DNA from: Gluconobacter cerevisiae
GTDB taxonomy: Bacteria > Pseudomonadota > Alphaproteobacteria > Acetobacterales > Acetobacteraceae
Reading direction: 5' to 3'
Assembly (NCBI RefSeq): GCF_015244675.1
Contig: NZ_JABCQO010000001.1
Location: 62,001-126,000 of the forward strand
Length of the DNA stretch: 64,000 nt
Shown here piece after piece: positions 1 through 8,813 of this stretch (the first letter of the stretch is position 1; every line of letters starts with the position of its first letter). The translations under genes were made by a program, and so were the position numbers. Under the pieces are notes generated by a model. The model saw only the letters and a list, made by a program, of their open reading frames with translations. It ran no database searches and was not told where the DNA came from.

Positions 1-2836
1 CTCCCCGCATCAGACCATCACTATGAGAGACGCGACGGAAATCAGACAGGATAAGATCGTTGGACGGTGCGCTGCGGACGATGCTCTGAATCTGGCCCCC
101 TTCAACCTCAATCTGGATCGGGGTTAACTGGAACGCTCCCTGACCATTGATCACATTGATCAGGCCAACCCGGAAACGCCCCTCACACCATTTCCCACGC
201 AGGGCCACCTTCCCGGAAAAACCGGAACGGCGAGGTGCATCGACGAAGAGCTCCGCAATATCGCTTCTGATTTCGCGCTGACATTCCAGAAAGATCATTG
301 GGCTGTCGGGATCTTCACCCACGAGAACCGTGAACATCTGCCCGGCAGAGCTCACGCCAGGAAGGATCATCCACCCCCGGATATGAAACTCAGGTGCGCC
401 CTGAAAAGACTGCTCATCCAGATTGGAGAAGACATGATGGCAGATGTCGTCAATGTAGCATTCAGCACCCTGCACCGAAAACCAGTCCAAAATCATGACC
501 GGCAATTCTACAGACAGATCACGAACAGTCGGTGGATCGAAAATGTGACGCGGCGGAGCCTGATGCCGCCAGGTGGCGTGAGGCAGCAAATGAACCTGCC
601 CGACATCCAGACGCAGTTCCGATACGCCCATTTCGCGTCGAGGAGCCGTGTCATGATAAAGCGCCAGCAGTTCGTCGGCGTAGTCACGCGCATGCGTCCA
701 AAGCGCAGGAGTAATATTCTGCATGATCTGGCGACGCAGAGGCTCGGAAGAGCGCAGTAACTCCAGACGTTCAAGAACCATGCTTGGGCGACTGATGGGA
801 ACTTTGAAGCCGTTGACGCCATCTTCAACACGATCGTGCAGAGCGCCAACATCCGTCACAATGGGGATAAGGCCGTTCTGCCAGGCTTCGGACAGGGAAA
901 TGCAATATGTTTCGGGCCAGATGGAAAGGTTCAAAGCAACATCCGCAACCTTCAGCGCCTCGATGTCCCCCATTTCATAACGGCCGTAAACCTTAACATT
1001 TGCACGAGGCACCGACGTCAGAACAGCTTCATATTCCGGGCTCAGATATCCGAAAATATGGAAAACGAAGTGGTCCGGATGAGCAATCTCAATCAGACTT
1101 AAAATCGTATCTGCACCCTTGGTCCGCAGGAAATTTCCTACGATGGCCACCCCAAGCGGGCGCTCCCCAAGAGGCTGATACGCTTTTCTCAGAACCGGAA
1201 CCGTATTGTCAGGGCTGGGAATACCCATCACCAGACTACGCTTGCTATCGAGAACCGGATAAATCTCGTGCGTCAGATCCCGTGAATGAACCGTCCCGAA
1301 CAGGATGGCATCGACTGAGTGCAACATCTTTGCCACGAAAGCACGACGGGTCTGTTCTCCACCATGATCCACATTCTCCGACGCCTTGAGCACGATATCG
1401 GCAGCAAGAACTGAACGGACCTCATCTTCCACATACCGCAATTCATGATTGAGCAGATTGTAGCGTGCGGACAGCAGCCAGAAATCATGGGCAGAGAAAA
1501 TCACGCCCGTCCCGTTTGCCTTGGCAATGATTGGCAACGAGAGGGCATGGTGGCCCAGATGCTGGAAATGGACGAGATCAATATTGTACTGGCTGAGTAC
1601 GCTGGAAAACGCCATTTCTTCCGGCGCATCACAAAGCGCGTCCTGCCAGCCTACTTCTGGAACATCAAAACGCTCCAGTTCATGACCATTGGCCGTCGTC
1701 AGGCGGCAAAAATTTCCACGACGCAGCCAATAGAAATACTCTACATCACGCGCCAGAAGCGTACAAAGCCCCTGCTGATAAACCTCAACACCACCCCAAG
1801 CCTGCTCGTGAATAGTGGAATGTGTGCACATCAGCACACGAAGGCGCCTGCGCCGCGGCATAGGAGCAATCGCATGGGTGCGGCGTCCAAAGTCAGCACC
1901 GGTAATGCTCCGGATCTTCTCAAGACGATGTTCGTACAGATGCTGCGACAGAACTGACTGCTGGGCAGCCATTGCAGCATCACGACGCGCCTCTGCCTGC
2001 TGAAGCAATATAGCAATCGCATCCACAACCTGATTGGCGTCTCTGGCCAGCGAGATGCCGTTCACCGTTTCAAAATGCGCCGCGTCCATGCTCTCCGGGG
2101 CTTCCACGACCTGTGCCGCACCGGCGAGGGCGAGCTCAAAGAAACGCGGACCAGGCGCCGTAGCCTGACTGACTTCGCCGTGACTTGCATAGTCACGGAA
2201 CATGGTCAGGGTAACAGCGCTGACATTCGCAAAATCAATGAAAGCTTCATGACTGATGGGGCGCTGGATGGCAAGGGACGCCAGATCGCTCGGCAAAGGC
2301 GGCAGAAACTCGTTGGTGGGACAGACCAGCTTGAGCCGGGCATCGGGGAACGCTGCAATAACCTTGCGCAATGTGTGGACACGATTGGGCCACATCGTTC
2401 CTGCGAAGAAAATATCGTATTCCAGTTCGTCAGCGGAAAGAACGCTGCGTTCATGGATCGACGGACTGGCAGCCAGAGGAAGGTAATGACCCTTGCCATG
2501 ATAGTGGTCTGCGCAGGACGGATCATTCGTGAAGACGAAGTCAAAAAGCTCGGCATTCTCGACATTGAAGTCCCGCATAAAAGGGTCTTCGAACGTCCAG
2601 AGGATCATGGTCTTGAAAGCCGGACGAACCCGGCGGATGAGCGGAAGATTGATACGTTGGGCATCAAGGCAGATCAGAACATCATGCTCACCAGAAGCAG
2701 CGATCCCTGCCAAACTCATATTGTCAGCAACGACAACCTGATCTTTGCCGAAGAGCACCTCTGCCGCCCGCTGTACGGCCAATGTCAAATAGGAATTGGG
2801 ATTGTGGGTGTAATTCGTGTTGTAAATGACCGCCAT
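1..2836 (-). CDS. Two-module glycosyltransferase, C-terminus cut by window edge
   Basis: An open frame starts at an ATG at 2836, preceded by AGGAG with 4-nt spacing, and reads without a stop to the left edge, giving 945 residues. Residues about 1-330 resemble CgeB-type transferases (DUF3880 plus Glyco_trans_1_2; FFAGTMWPNR near 160). Residues about 345-700 resemble a second GT-B module, with GGVEVYQ at its start, AIVGNFLRTKGAD, and a donor-site stretch with E-x7-E spacing (PETYCISLSEAWQNG, then TDVGALHDRVEDGVNGF). Residues about 740-945 look like beta-rich sequence of unknown role. Such proteins usually build surface polysaccharide or glycosylate proteins in the cytoplasm; donor and acceptor are unknown. 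It is transcribed away from the rpsA terminator, apparently from its own promoter. Confidence 0.88.
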   Translation of the reverse strand, partial: MAVIYNTNYTHNPNSYLTLAVQRAAEVLFGKDQVVVADNMSLAGIAASGEHDVLICLDAQRINLPLIRRVRPAFKTMILWTFEDPFMRDFNVENAELFDFVFTNDPSCADHYHGKGHYLPLAASPSIHERSVLSADELEYDIFFAGTMWPNRVHTLRKVIAAFPDARLKLVCPTNEFLPPLPSDLASLAIQRPISHEAFIDFANVSAVTLTMFRDYASHGEVSQATAPGPRFFELALAGAAQVVEAPESMDAAHFETVNGISLARDANQVVDAIAILLQQAEARRDAAMAAQQSVLSQHLYEHRLEKIRSITGADFGRRTHAIAPMPRRRRLRVLMCTHSTIHEQAWGGVEVYQQGLCTLLARDVEYFYWLRRGNFCRLTTANGHELERFDVPEVGWQDALCDAPEEMAFSSVLSQYNIDLVHFQHLGHHALSLPIIAKANGTGVIFSAHDFWLLSARYNLLNHELRYVEDEVRSVLAADIVLKASENVDHGGEQTRRAFVAKMLHSVDAILFGTVHSRDLTHEIYPVLDSKRSLVMGIPSPDNTVPVLRKAYQPLGERPLGVAIVGNFLRTKGADTILSLIEIAHPDHFVFHIFGYLSPEYEAVLTSVPRANVKVYGRYEMGDIEALKVADVALNLSIWPETYCISLSEAWQNGLIPIVTDVGALHDRVEDGVNGFKVPISRPSMVLERLELLRSSEPLRRQIMQNITPALWTHARDYADELLALYHDTAPRREMGVSELRLDVGQVHLLPHATWRHQAPPRHIFDPPTVRDLSVELPVMILDWFSVQGAECYIDDICHHVFSNLDEQSFQGAPEFHIRGWMILPGVSSAGQMFTVLVGEDPDSPMIFLECQREIRSDIAELFVDAPRRSGFSGKVALRGKWCEGRFRVGLINVINGQGAFQLTPIQIEVEGGQIQSIVRSAPSNDLILSDFRRVSHSDGLMRG

Positions 2837-2999
2837 CAATCTCCTGGGCGCTAACGCCCACCCCCATATTCAATATTGGCCAGTCGCCCGGATTTTAGCA
2901 GGGCATGCTCTCCGTTTACGACATTTTTGTCTCGACGCACCTTCTTGTGTAGCGGATGGCACGGCCAAGAAAAAGCCCACCAGAAAAGAATGAATTTTT

Positions 3000-3032
3000 A
3001 ATAAAAAAAGGGCCGCCGAAGCGACCCTTTCT
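3000..3032 (-). terminator. Intrinsic terminator of the aroA-cmk-rpsA operon
   Basis: On the minus strand a 9-bp stem (AAGGGTCGC / GCGGCCCTT, one G-T wobble) closed by a TTCG tetraloop is followed by a run of seven T. It lies about 50 nt downstream of the rpsA stop codon. Confidence 0.88.
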
Positions 3033-3079
3033 TATCCGACCGAAAGAGGAAACCCTCTCCGGTTCGCCAGAGCAGAGGC

Positions 3080-4792
3080 TCAGGCGTCCGTGTTACGACG
3101 ACGGATGGCAGCACCCAGGATATCACCCAGGGACGCGCCGGAGTCAGAAGACCCGTACTCGTTGATGGCAGCCTTGTCTTCCTCGACCTCACGACCACGG
3201 ATCGTCAGGGCCAGCTTGCGCGACGCACGGTCAACGGAGACGACCTTGGCGTCAACCTTCTCACCGACTGCGAAACGCTCCGGACGCTGCTCGGCCTTGT
3301 CACGGGCCAGTTCAGCGCGACGGATGAAGCCCTGCAGGACGTCATCGACCTTCACTTCGATCCCGTTGCTCTGAACAGCGGTCACGACGCAGGTCACGAC
3401 AGCACCCTTCTGAACGCGGGACAGGGTGTCAGCTGCCGGATCTTCCTGAAGCTGCTTGATGCCCAGGGAGATACGCTCTTTCTCTGGGTCCACATCGAGA
3501 ACCTTGGCCTTGACGATCTGGCCCTTCTCGTAGTGCGCCATAGCGGCTTCGCCGGCTTCGTCCCAGGAAAGATCGGACATGTGAACCATGCCGTCGATGT
3601 CTGCGGAAAGACCAACGAACAGACCGAATTCGGTGATGTTGCGGATCTCGCCTTCGATGATCGAACCGACCTTGTGCTCTTCCTCGAACTGCTCCCACGG
3701 GTTGCGCTGAACCTGCTTGAGACCGAGGGAGATGCGGCGCTTGGAGCTGTCCACATCCAGAACCATGACGTCGACTTCCTGCGAAGTGGCGACGATCTTG
3801 CCCGGATGGACGTTCTTCTTCGTCCAGGACATTTCGGAAACGTGCACCAGACCTTCGACGCCCGGCTCCAGCTCCACGAATGCACCGTAATCGGTGATGT
3901 TCGTGACGCGGCCCGTGAAGCGTGCTCCAGCCGGATACTTGATGGCGACGTTTTCCCACGGATCAGCTTCAAGCTGCTTCATGCCCAGGGAGATACGCTG
4001 CGTATCGGAGTTGAAGCGGATGACCTGCACGCGAACCGGCTGACCGATCTGCAGAGCTTCGGACGGGTGGTTGATACGCTTCCAGGCGATGTCCGTGACA
4101 TGCAGGAGGCCATCAACGCCGCCGAGGTCAACGAACGCACCGTAATCGGTGATGTTCTTGACGACGCCGTCGAGAATCATGCCTTCCTTCAGGCCCTGGA
4201 TCAGCTCGGAGCGCTGTTCCGCACGGGTCTCTTCGAGAACGGCACGACGCGAGACAACGATGTTGCCACGGGCGCGGTCCATCTTCAGGATCTGGAACGG
4301 CTGCGGCTGGCCCATCAGGGGTCCGACGTCACGAACCGGGCGGATGTCGACCTGGCTGCCCGGAAGGAACGCCATGGCGCCACCGAGGTCAACCGTGAAG
4401 CCGCCCTTGACGCGACCGTAGATCGTGCCGTTGACGCGCTGGTTGTTGCCGAATGCACGCTCCAGAGCGGTCCATGCCTCTTCGCGACGAGCCTTCTCGC
4501 GCGACAGGACGATGGAGCCGTCACGGTCTTCGTAACGCTCGACATAAAGTTCGACAACGTCGCCCGGCTTTACGTCCGGAGCTACGCCGGTCGGACCGAA
4601 TTCCTTAAGGGAAACGCGGCCTTCGCTCTTGAGGCCGACATCAACGATGGCGAATTCGTCGGTCAGGCGGACAACGCGACCGGTGACGACGGAGCCGTCA
4701 AAGCCCGTGTCGCGGCCCAGGGTCTCGTCGAGGAGAGCTGCGAAATCTTCTTGAGCGCGCTCTGTCGTGTGGGTCTGAGTGGCTGAAGCCAT
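3080..4792 (-). CDS. rpsA: 30S ribosomal protein S1
   Basis: This 570-residue protein has six S1 RNA-binding domains, the usual number in proteobacterial S1 (E. coli 557 aa). The repeats are visible as GRVVRLTDEFAIVDVG, GTIYGRVKGGFTVDLGG, GVVKNITDYGAFVDLGG, GRVTNITDYGAFVELEPG, GEIRNITEFGLFVGLS and a degenerate last one (CVVTAVQSNGIEVKVDD). S1 binds mRNA leaders on the small subunit and supports initiation on structured messages. The chosen ATG (MASATQTHTTERAQ) matches the family start. An upstream in-frame ATG at 4843 would add 17 unlikely residues. No strong Shine-Dalgarno sequence is visible, which is also true of E. coli rpsA. It is the last gene of aroA-cmk-rpsA but sits beyond a terminator that follows cmk, so it probably has its own promoter in 4793-5010. 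Confidence 0.97.
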   Translation of the reverse strand: MASATQTHTTERAQEDFAALLDETLGRDTGFDGSVVTGRVVRLTDEFAIVDVGLKSEGRVSLKEFGPTGVAPDVKPGDVVELYVERYEDRDGSIVLSREKARREEAWTALERAFGNNQRVNGTIYGRVKGGFTVDLGGAMAFLPGSQVDIRPVRDVGPLMGQPQPFQILKMDRARGNIVVSRRAVLEETRAEQRSELIQGLKEGMILDGVVKNITDYGAFVDLGGVDGLLHVTDIAWKRINHPSEALQIGQPVRVQVIRFNSDTQRISLGMKQLEADPWENVAIKYPAGARFTGRVTNITDYGAFVELEPGVEGLVHVSEMSWTKKNVHPGKIVATSQEVDVMVLDVDSSKRRISLGLKQVQRNPWEQFEEEHKVGSIIEGEIRNITEFGLFVGLSADIDGMVHMSDLSWDEAGEAAMAHYEKGQIVKAKVLDVDPEKERISLGIKQLQEDPAADTLSRVQKGAVVTCVVTAVQSNGIEVKVDDVLQGFIRRAELARDKAEQRPERFAVGEKVDAKVVSVDRASRKLALTIRGREVEEDKAAINEYGSSDSGASLGDILGAAIRRRNTDA

Positions 4793-5009
4793 GTAGATAC
4801 GATATTCCCGGACGCCCGTTCCATTAGCGGAACGGATGTCCACGTCTGCGCCAGATCCAGCAACGGACCGGACGTCTCCCCGCCGCCGATGAACGGTCAG
4901 ATCGGGTTAATTGGCTGTTGGACCTGCCCGCCAGACGCGGGACAGACCATCCCCCTCCCCTTCGGGGTGAGCGATACGGTGCACCAACACCCTGCGAGGG
5001 CGCGGTGTC

Positions 5010-5034
5010 AATAAAAAAAGCCGTTTTCCGGCTA
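5010..5034 (-). terminator. Intrinsic terminator between cmk and rpsA
   Basis: On the minus strand AGCCG-GAAAA-CGGCT is followed by a run of T and TATTG, 14 nt after the cmk stop. The stem is only 5 bp, so partial read-through into rpsA is likely. The 255-nt gap 4793-5047 otherwise shows only a CCCC/GGGG hairpin near 4950-4970 and no open frame. Confidence 0.65.
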
Positions 5035-5047
5035 CCGTCGCGTCAGT

Positions 5048-5689
5048 TCAGCGGCGCGTGTGATGCAGGGCCACGATTTCGCCAGCCTTATCAAGAACCT
5101 CGGCAGCAGAAAGCCCGTCCGTCTCGATCAGGACAGCATCCGCAGCCTGAACCAGCGGCGCCGTCTCCCGCGATGAATCGCGCGCGTCCCGCGCCACAAT
5201 CTCGGACACGGCCGCGTCGAGTGCGGAGCCTTCCAACGGAGTCTCGCCCGCAACCTGCCGGTGCCGACGCAGTGCGCGGGTGCGCGGAGACGCGGTGATG
5301 AAGAATTTCACGTCCGCATCCGGGAAAACGACAGTTCCGATATCGCGTCCGTCCACGACCGCTCCGGTTTCGGACGCGAAAACGCGCTGGCGGTCCAGCA
5401 AGGCAGCGCGAACGGCAGGCTGTGCCGCCACGAGAGACGCCCCACGATCGATCTCAGGAACACGCAGATCACTCCGGGCCAGATCCTGCTGTTGCAGAGC
5501 CTGCGCTTCAACCGATGCGTCCCCCGCCGGGTCCAGCCCGGCATTCACCATCCGGCGTGCGACGGCACGATACAACAGACCGGTGTCCAGATATGGCAGG
5601 CCCAGTTTTGCGGCCAGAGCCTTGGCGAGCGTGCCTTTGCCCGCAGCCGCAGGACCGTCAACAGCGATGACCAGCGGACGAGCCGTCAC
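5048..5689 (-). CDS. cmk: Cytidylate kinase
   Basis: The 213-residue product phosphorylates CMP and dCMP with ATP in the cytosol. The P-loop VDGPAAAGKGTLAK is at residues about 10-23. The substrate-binding LPYLDTGLLYRAVA follows near 32, and VDGRDIGTVVFPDADVKFF near 112 is the conserved NMP-binding/core stretch. Length is close to the usual 220-230. The start ATG overlaps the aroA stop codon (ATGA), so the two are translationally coupled. The cmk-rpsA neighbourhood is conserved across Proteobacteria. Confidence 0.97.
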   Translation of the reverse strand: MTARPLVIAVDGPAAAGKGTLAKALAAKLGLPYLDTGLLYRAVARRMVNAGLDPAGDASVEAQALQQQDLARSDLRVPEIDRGASLVAAQPAVRAALLDRQRVFASETGAVVDGRDIGTVVFPDADVKFFITASPRTRALRRHRQVAGETPLEGSALDAAVSEIVARDARDSSRETAPLVQAADAVLIETDGLSAAEVLDKAGEIVALHHTRR

Positions 5690-7041
5690 GCCGTCAGCCC
5701 TGCGCCAAGAGCGTTCATCAGGTCCACGAAACCCGGGAAGCTGGTTTCGATGAACGCCGTATCGTCCACGTTCACAGGCTTCTGTGCGGCAAGGCCAAGC
5801 ACAACGGCGCTCATGGCCAAGCGATGATCCATATGGGTCTGGACCGTACCACCGCCGAGAAGGCCGTGATGGCCCTTCACAATGAGATCGTCGCCGATCA
5901 CTTCGGTCTCGGCACCGTTCACGTTCAGCAGGGCGACGGTGGAAGCCAGACGGTCGCTTTCCTTTACGCGCAACTCTTCCAGCCCCCGCAAACGGGATGC
6001 CCCTTCCGCGAAAGCGCAGGCCACGGCAAGAACCGGGTATTCGTCGATCATGGATGGCGCACGCTCGGGCGGAACGTCCACACCTTTAAGCTGGCTGTGA
6101 CGGATATGCAGATCGCCAACCGGCTCTCCACCCTCCACACGCTCGTTCTCGATGGAGAGGGACGCCCCCATCTCGATCAGCGTCGTGAACAGCCCTGTCC
6201 GCAGCGGGTTGAGACCCACGCCTTCGATCCAGATATCCGAACCCGGCACCAGCAGAGCCGCGACAATCGGGAAAGCTGCCGAAGACGGATCTCCCGGAAC
6301 AGTCACATCCCGTGCAGTCATAACGACCGGCCCCGTCAGGGCGATTCGACGCCCCCCCGCCTCAAGACGAGAAACATCCACCTCAACCCCGAAATGCCGA
6401 AGCATGTTTTCCGTATGATCGCGCGTCGCGACGGGCTCTTCCACAACTGTGGTGCCATGCGCGTTCAGACCCGCCAGCAGAATGGCGGACTTGACCTGCG
6501 CAGATGCAACCGGAAGGCGGTATTCGATCGGTTTCGCCTCTCCTGTCCCGCGAACGGCCATCGGCAGGCGACCGCCTTCACGTGTCAGAAACTCCGCGCC
6601 ATTGGCCGCCAGAGGCGCAGTTACGCGGCGCATGGGACGAGACCGCAGCGAGGCATCGCCGGTCATGACACTGTTGAACGCATGGGACGACAGAATCCCG
6701 GACAACAGGCGGGCCGCCGTGCCGGAATTGCCCATGTCCAGAACATCTGCCGGTTCCGTCAGGGCCCCCACGCCCCGGCCATCAATGATCCAGTCCGCGC
6801 CCTCACGCGTGATGGCCGCACCGAGCGCGCGCATGGCGTCAGCCGTCCGCAGCACATCCTCACCTTCGAGCAGGCCGGTGACACGGGTGCGGCCGGTGGC
6901 GAGGGCGGCGAGCATCAGCGAACGATGGCTGATGGATTTGTCACCCGGAACACGGGTGCGGCCGGAAAGTCCCTTAAGGGACGCGGAGACGGTCAGGGGG
7001 CGCGAGACTTGCATGAAGATGTTCTTGCTGGGGTGCCCCAT
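5686..7041 (-). CDS. aroA: 3-phosphoshikimate 1-carboxyvinyltransferase (EPSP synthase)
   Basis: It catalyses the sixth shikimate-pathway step, transferring the enolpyruvyl group of PEP to shikimate-3-phosphate. Signatures visible are GRTRVPGDKSISHRSLMLAA near the N-terminus, LDMGNSGTAARLLSG, and RVKESDRLASTVALL near the C-terminal third. With the ATG at 7041 the protein is 451 residues, normal for class-II-like alphaproteobacterial AroA. The ATG at 7014 (MQVSRPL) is a credible alternative, while the longer open frame up to 7209 adds unrelated residues. It heads the aroA-cmk-rpsA run and is divergent from the TIGR02300 gene; the shared control region is 7042-7175. Confidence 0.96.
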   Translation of the reverse strand: MGHPSKNIFMQVSRPLTVSASLKGLSGRTRVPGDKSISHRSLMLAALATGRTRVTGLLEGEDVLRTADAMRALGAAITREGADWIIDGRGVGALTEPADVLDMGNSGTAARLLSGILSSHAFNSVMTGDASLRSRPMRRVTAPLAANGAEFLTREGGRLPMAVRGTGEAKPIEYRLPVASAQVKSAILLAGLNAHGTTVVEEPVATRDHTENMLRHFGVEVDVSRLEAGGRRIALTGPVVMTARDVTVPGDPSSAAFPIVAALLVPGSDIWIEGVGLNPLRTGLFTTLIEMGASLSIENERVEGGEPVGDLHIRHSQLKGVDVPPERAPSMIDEYPVLAVACAFAEGASRLRGLEELRVKESDRLASTVALLNVNGAETEVIGDDLIVKGHHGLLGGGTVQTHMDHRLAMSAVVLGLAAQKPVNVDDTAFIETSFPGFVDLMNALGAGLTA

Positions 7042-7175
7042 ACCTGTCAATCGCATCTTGAAGGTGCAGTCATGCGCCTGAAAACTGTCAGGAATCATGC
7101 GATGGGATTTGACAGGACGCGCACAAGCTGGCATGGCCGCGTTCCTTATTCGAGGCATCAGCAGGTTCCCGCACA

Positions 7176-7505
7176 ATGGCAAAACCCGAACTCGGTCTGA
7201 AACGGACATGCGTTGAATGCAACGCCCGCTTCTATGACCTGAACCGCGTCCCCGCGGTGTGCCCGAAATGCGGCACGACCCAGCCGGACGATTCCCGTCT
7301 CAAGCGTAGCGAAATTCCGCTGCCGGAAGAGAAAGATCCGAAACCCCAGGCCAATGAGCATGAGGACGACGTGGATCTGGAAGTCGCCGATGACGAAGAT
7401 GAGGACGATGTGATCGCCCCGGACGACGATCTGGACGATGACGACGACGATCTCAGCAACGACATCGAAGTTCCGAATGACAAGGACGACCGCGACGACA
7501 ACTAA
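7176..7505 (+). CDS. TIGR02300 family (FYDLN-type) acidic zinc-ribbon protein
   Basis: The protein has 109 residues. The N-terminal 40 form a small ribbon with CVECNARFYDLN and CPKCGTTQP, two CxxC pairs expected to bind one metal. The rest is almost entirely acidic, with runs of Asp and Glu and no hydrophobic core. This architecture is the alphaproteobacterial TIGR02300 family, usually encoded next to aroA as here. Its biochemical function is not established. The last 29 bases overlap the start of the next gene in another frame. Confidence 0.9.
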   Translation: MAKPELGLKRTCVECNARFYDLNRVPAVCPKCGTTQPDDSRLKRSEIPLPEEKDPKPQANEHEDDVDLEVADDEDEDDVIAPDDDLDDDDDDLSNDIEVPNDKDDRDDN

Positions 7506-8052
7506 AGTTGTTGCAAAGCTCCTCTGTGCTGCTCTTCTGGCGGCACTGATGAACGGCTGCTCTGATCCGGAAGGCGTCTTCGCCCCGGATAGCGCAGCCG
7601 TTCGCGCATTCAGGGCCCGGCTCGACAGCCATCCCAGCGCAACAGCGGTGCTTCAGGCCCGCTGCCCGTCGCCGATCCGCGTGCTGCGCCTGAGCGTGGA
7701 CCGGCCCGTGACGGAAGACATCCTGACACTGCTACAGGTTACGGAAACCCATCAGGTCAACACGCGACATGTCCGGCTGCTCTGTGGTGAGACCGTACTC
7801 TCGGATGCCTGGAACTGGTATGTGCCGGAACGGCTTTCCCCAGCCATGAACACACTGCTGGAACAGACCGACACACCGTTCGGACGCGTTGTGCAGCAGA
7901 CAGCATTCCGGCGCGAGAGACTTGAAACACGTTTCCCGGGGGAAGCCTCAGGCATCATTCTGGAAAACCGGGCACTTCTTCGTCGGGGTACCGATGACGC
8001 ACCGATTTCCCTCGTGGTGGAAGATTATCTTCCCGCAGCCCTCGGCCCCTGA
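7477..8052 (+). CDS. Exported chorismate-lyase (UbiC)-like protein, probable lipoprotein
   Basis: The open frame begins upstream, but ATG 7477 gives a sensible export signal: basic N-region, hydrophobic LLCAALLAALMNG, and a lipobox-like Cys at residue 28. The mature part matches the chorismate pyruvate-lyase fold as I know it from UbiC: VRLLCGE (Arg near 100, like RRVLL in E. coli), DAWNWYVPERL (like AR.V.P.), TDTPFGRVV (like NTPLGR), GIILENRALL and VVEDYLP (Glu near 182, like the catalytic E155 region). The residues aligned with UbiC R76 and E155 are kept. Cytosolic UbiC makes 4-hydroxybenzoate for ubiquinone; an exported version is unusual, so activity and substrate are uncertain. It ends 3 bp from the convergent SDR gene. 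Confidence 0.72.
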   Translation: MTRTTATTTKVVAKLLCAALLAALMNGCSDPEGVFAPDSAAVRAFRARLDSHPSATAVLQARCPSPIRVLRLSVDRPVTEDILTLLQVTETHQVNTRHVRLLCGETVLSDAWNWYVPERLSPAMNTLLEQTDTPFGRVVQQTAFRRERLETRFPGEASGIILENRALLRRGTDDAPISLVVEDYLPAALGP

Positions 8053-8055
8053 ACG

Positions 8056-8811
8056 TCAGGACGCCGGGAACCAGTTCAGATGCTGTCCGCCATCAAGCGC
8101 CAGCATCTGCCCGGTCACAGAAGGAAGCGCAAACAGCGCAAGTGCGGCCTGAGCGATTTCTTCCGGGGACGAGCCATGTTGCAGCGGCGTTCGGGCGCAC
8201 ATACTGTCAAAATGTTCCTGCGTCTGCCGCACAACAGGAAGGACTGGGCCGGGCCCGATGGCGTTCACCCGGACCCGGGGTGCGAGCGCCAGCGCCATGG
8301 TCTGCGTCAGGGTCCATAATCCCGTACGGGAAAGAGTATAGCTGACGAAATGCGGCGTCAGGTTCCACACACGCTGATCCAACATGTTCAGGATCAGGCC
8401 CTCGGCGCCTTCTGGAAGCGCCTGCGCCATAGCCTGAGACAGCACGAACGGCGCACGAAGATTGGTTTCGAGGTGCAGATCCCAGCTTTCGCGGGTAACA
8501 CTGCCCATCTCGTCCCGGATAAAAGCGGAGGCGTTGTTGATGAGGACTCCAACAGGACCAAGAGCCGACTGCGCGCTAGGCAACAGCCCCTCAACCTCGT
8601 CTTCACGATGTAGATCCGCCTTTAGAACGCAGCCTTTACCACCAATCCGCTCCAGCAATTCTTCGGCCTCATGGGAACTGTCGCGACAATGGATAGCGAC
8701 CGCAAACCCCTGCCCGGCTAGCATTTCCACCAACGCGGCACCAATACGCCGGGCACTGCCCGTCACAAGAGCGACACGGGGAACACGCGCAGAAATCTGA
8801 AACGGTATCAT
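8056..8811 (-). CDS. SDR oxidoreductase, pteridine-reductase/FolM-like
   Basis: The protein has 251 residues with a Rossmann start VALVTGSARRIGAAL (the RIG variant typical of PTR1/FolM enzymes), LINNASAF and a C-terminal LALDGGQHLNWFP. Asp145 and Tyr158 (QRVWNLTPHFVSYTLSR) have the 13-residue spacing of the Asp-Tyr pair in pteridine reductases, where Asp replaces the usual SDR Ser. The position four after Tyr is Arg162 instead of the catalytic Lys. Family members reduce dihydropterins or related substrates with NADPH; whether this one is active is open. It starts 2 nt after the recR stop, so it is probably the tail of the dnaX-ybaB-recR transcript. Confidence 0.85.
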   Translation of the reverse strand: MIPFQISARVPRVALVTGSARRIGAALVEMLAGQGFAVAIHCRDSSHEAEELLERIGGKGCVLKADLHREDEVEGLLPSAQSALGPVGVLINNASAFIRDEMGSVTRESWDLHLETNLRAPFVLSQAMAQALPEGAEGLILNMLDQRVWNLTPHFVSYTLSRTGLWTLTQTMALALAPRVRVNAIGPGPVLPVVRQTQEHFDSMCARTPLQHGSSPEEIAQAALALFALPSVTGQMLALDGGQHLNWFPAS

Positions 8812-8813
8812 AC

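Noticed and set aside
7378-7505. Asp/Glu-rich repeat at the end of the TIGR02300 gene as a microsatellite
   Set aside because: The DNA is imperfect (GAC, GAT, GAG and GAA mixed) and acidic tails are normal for this family.
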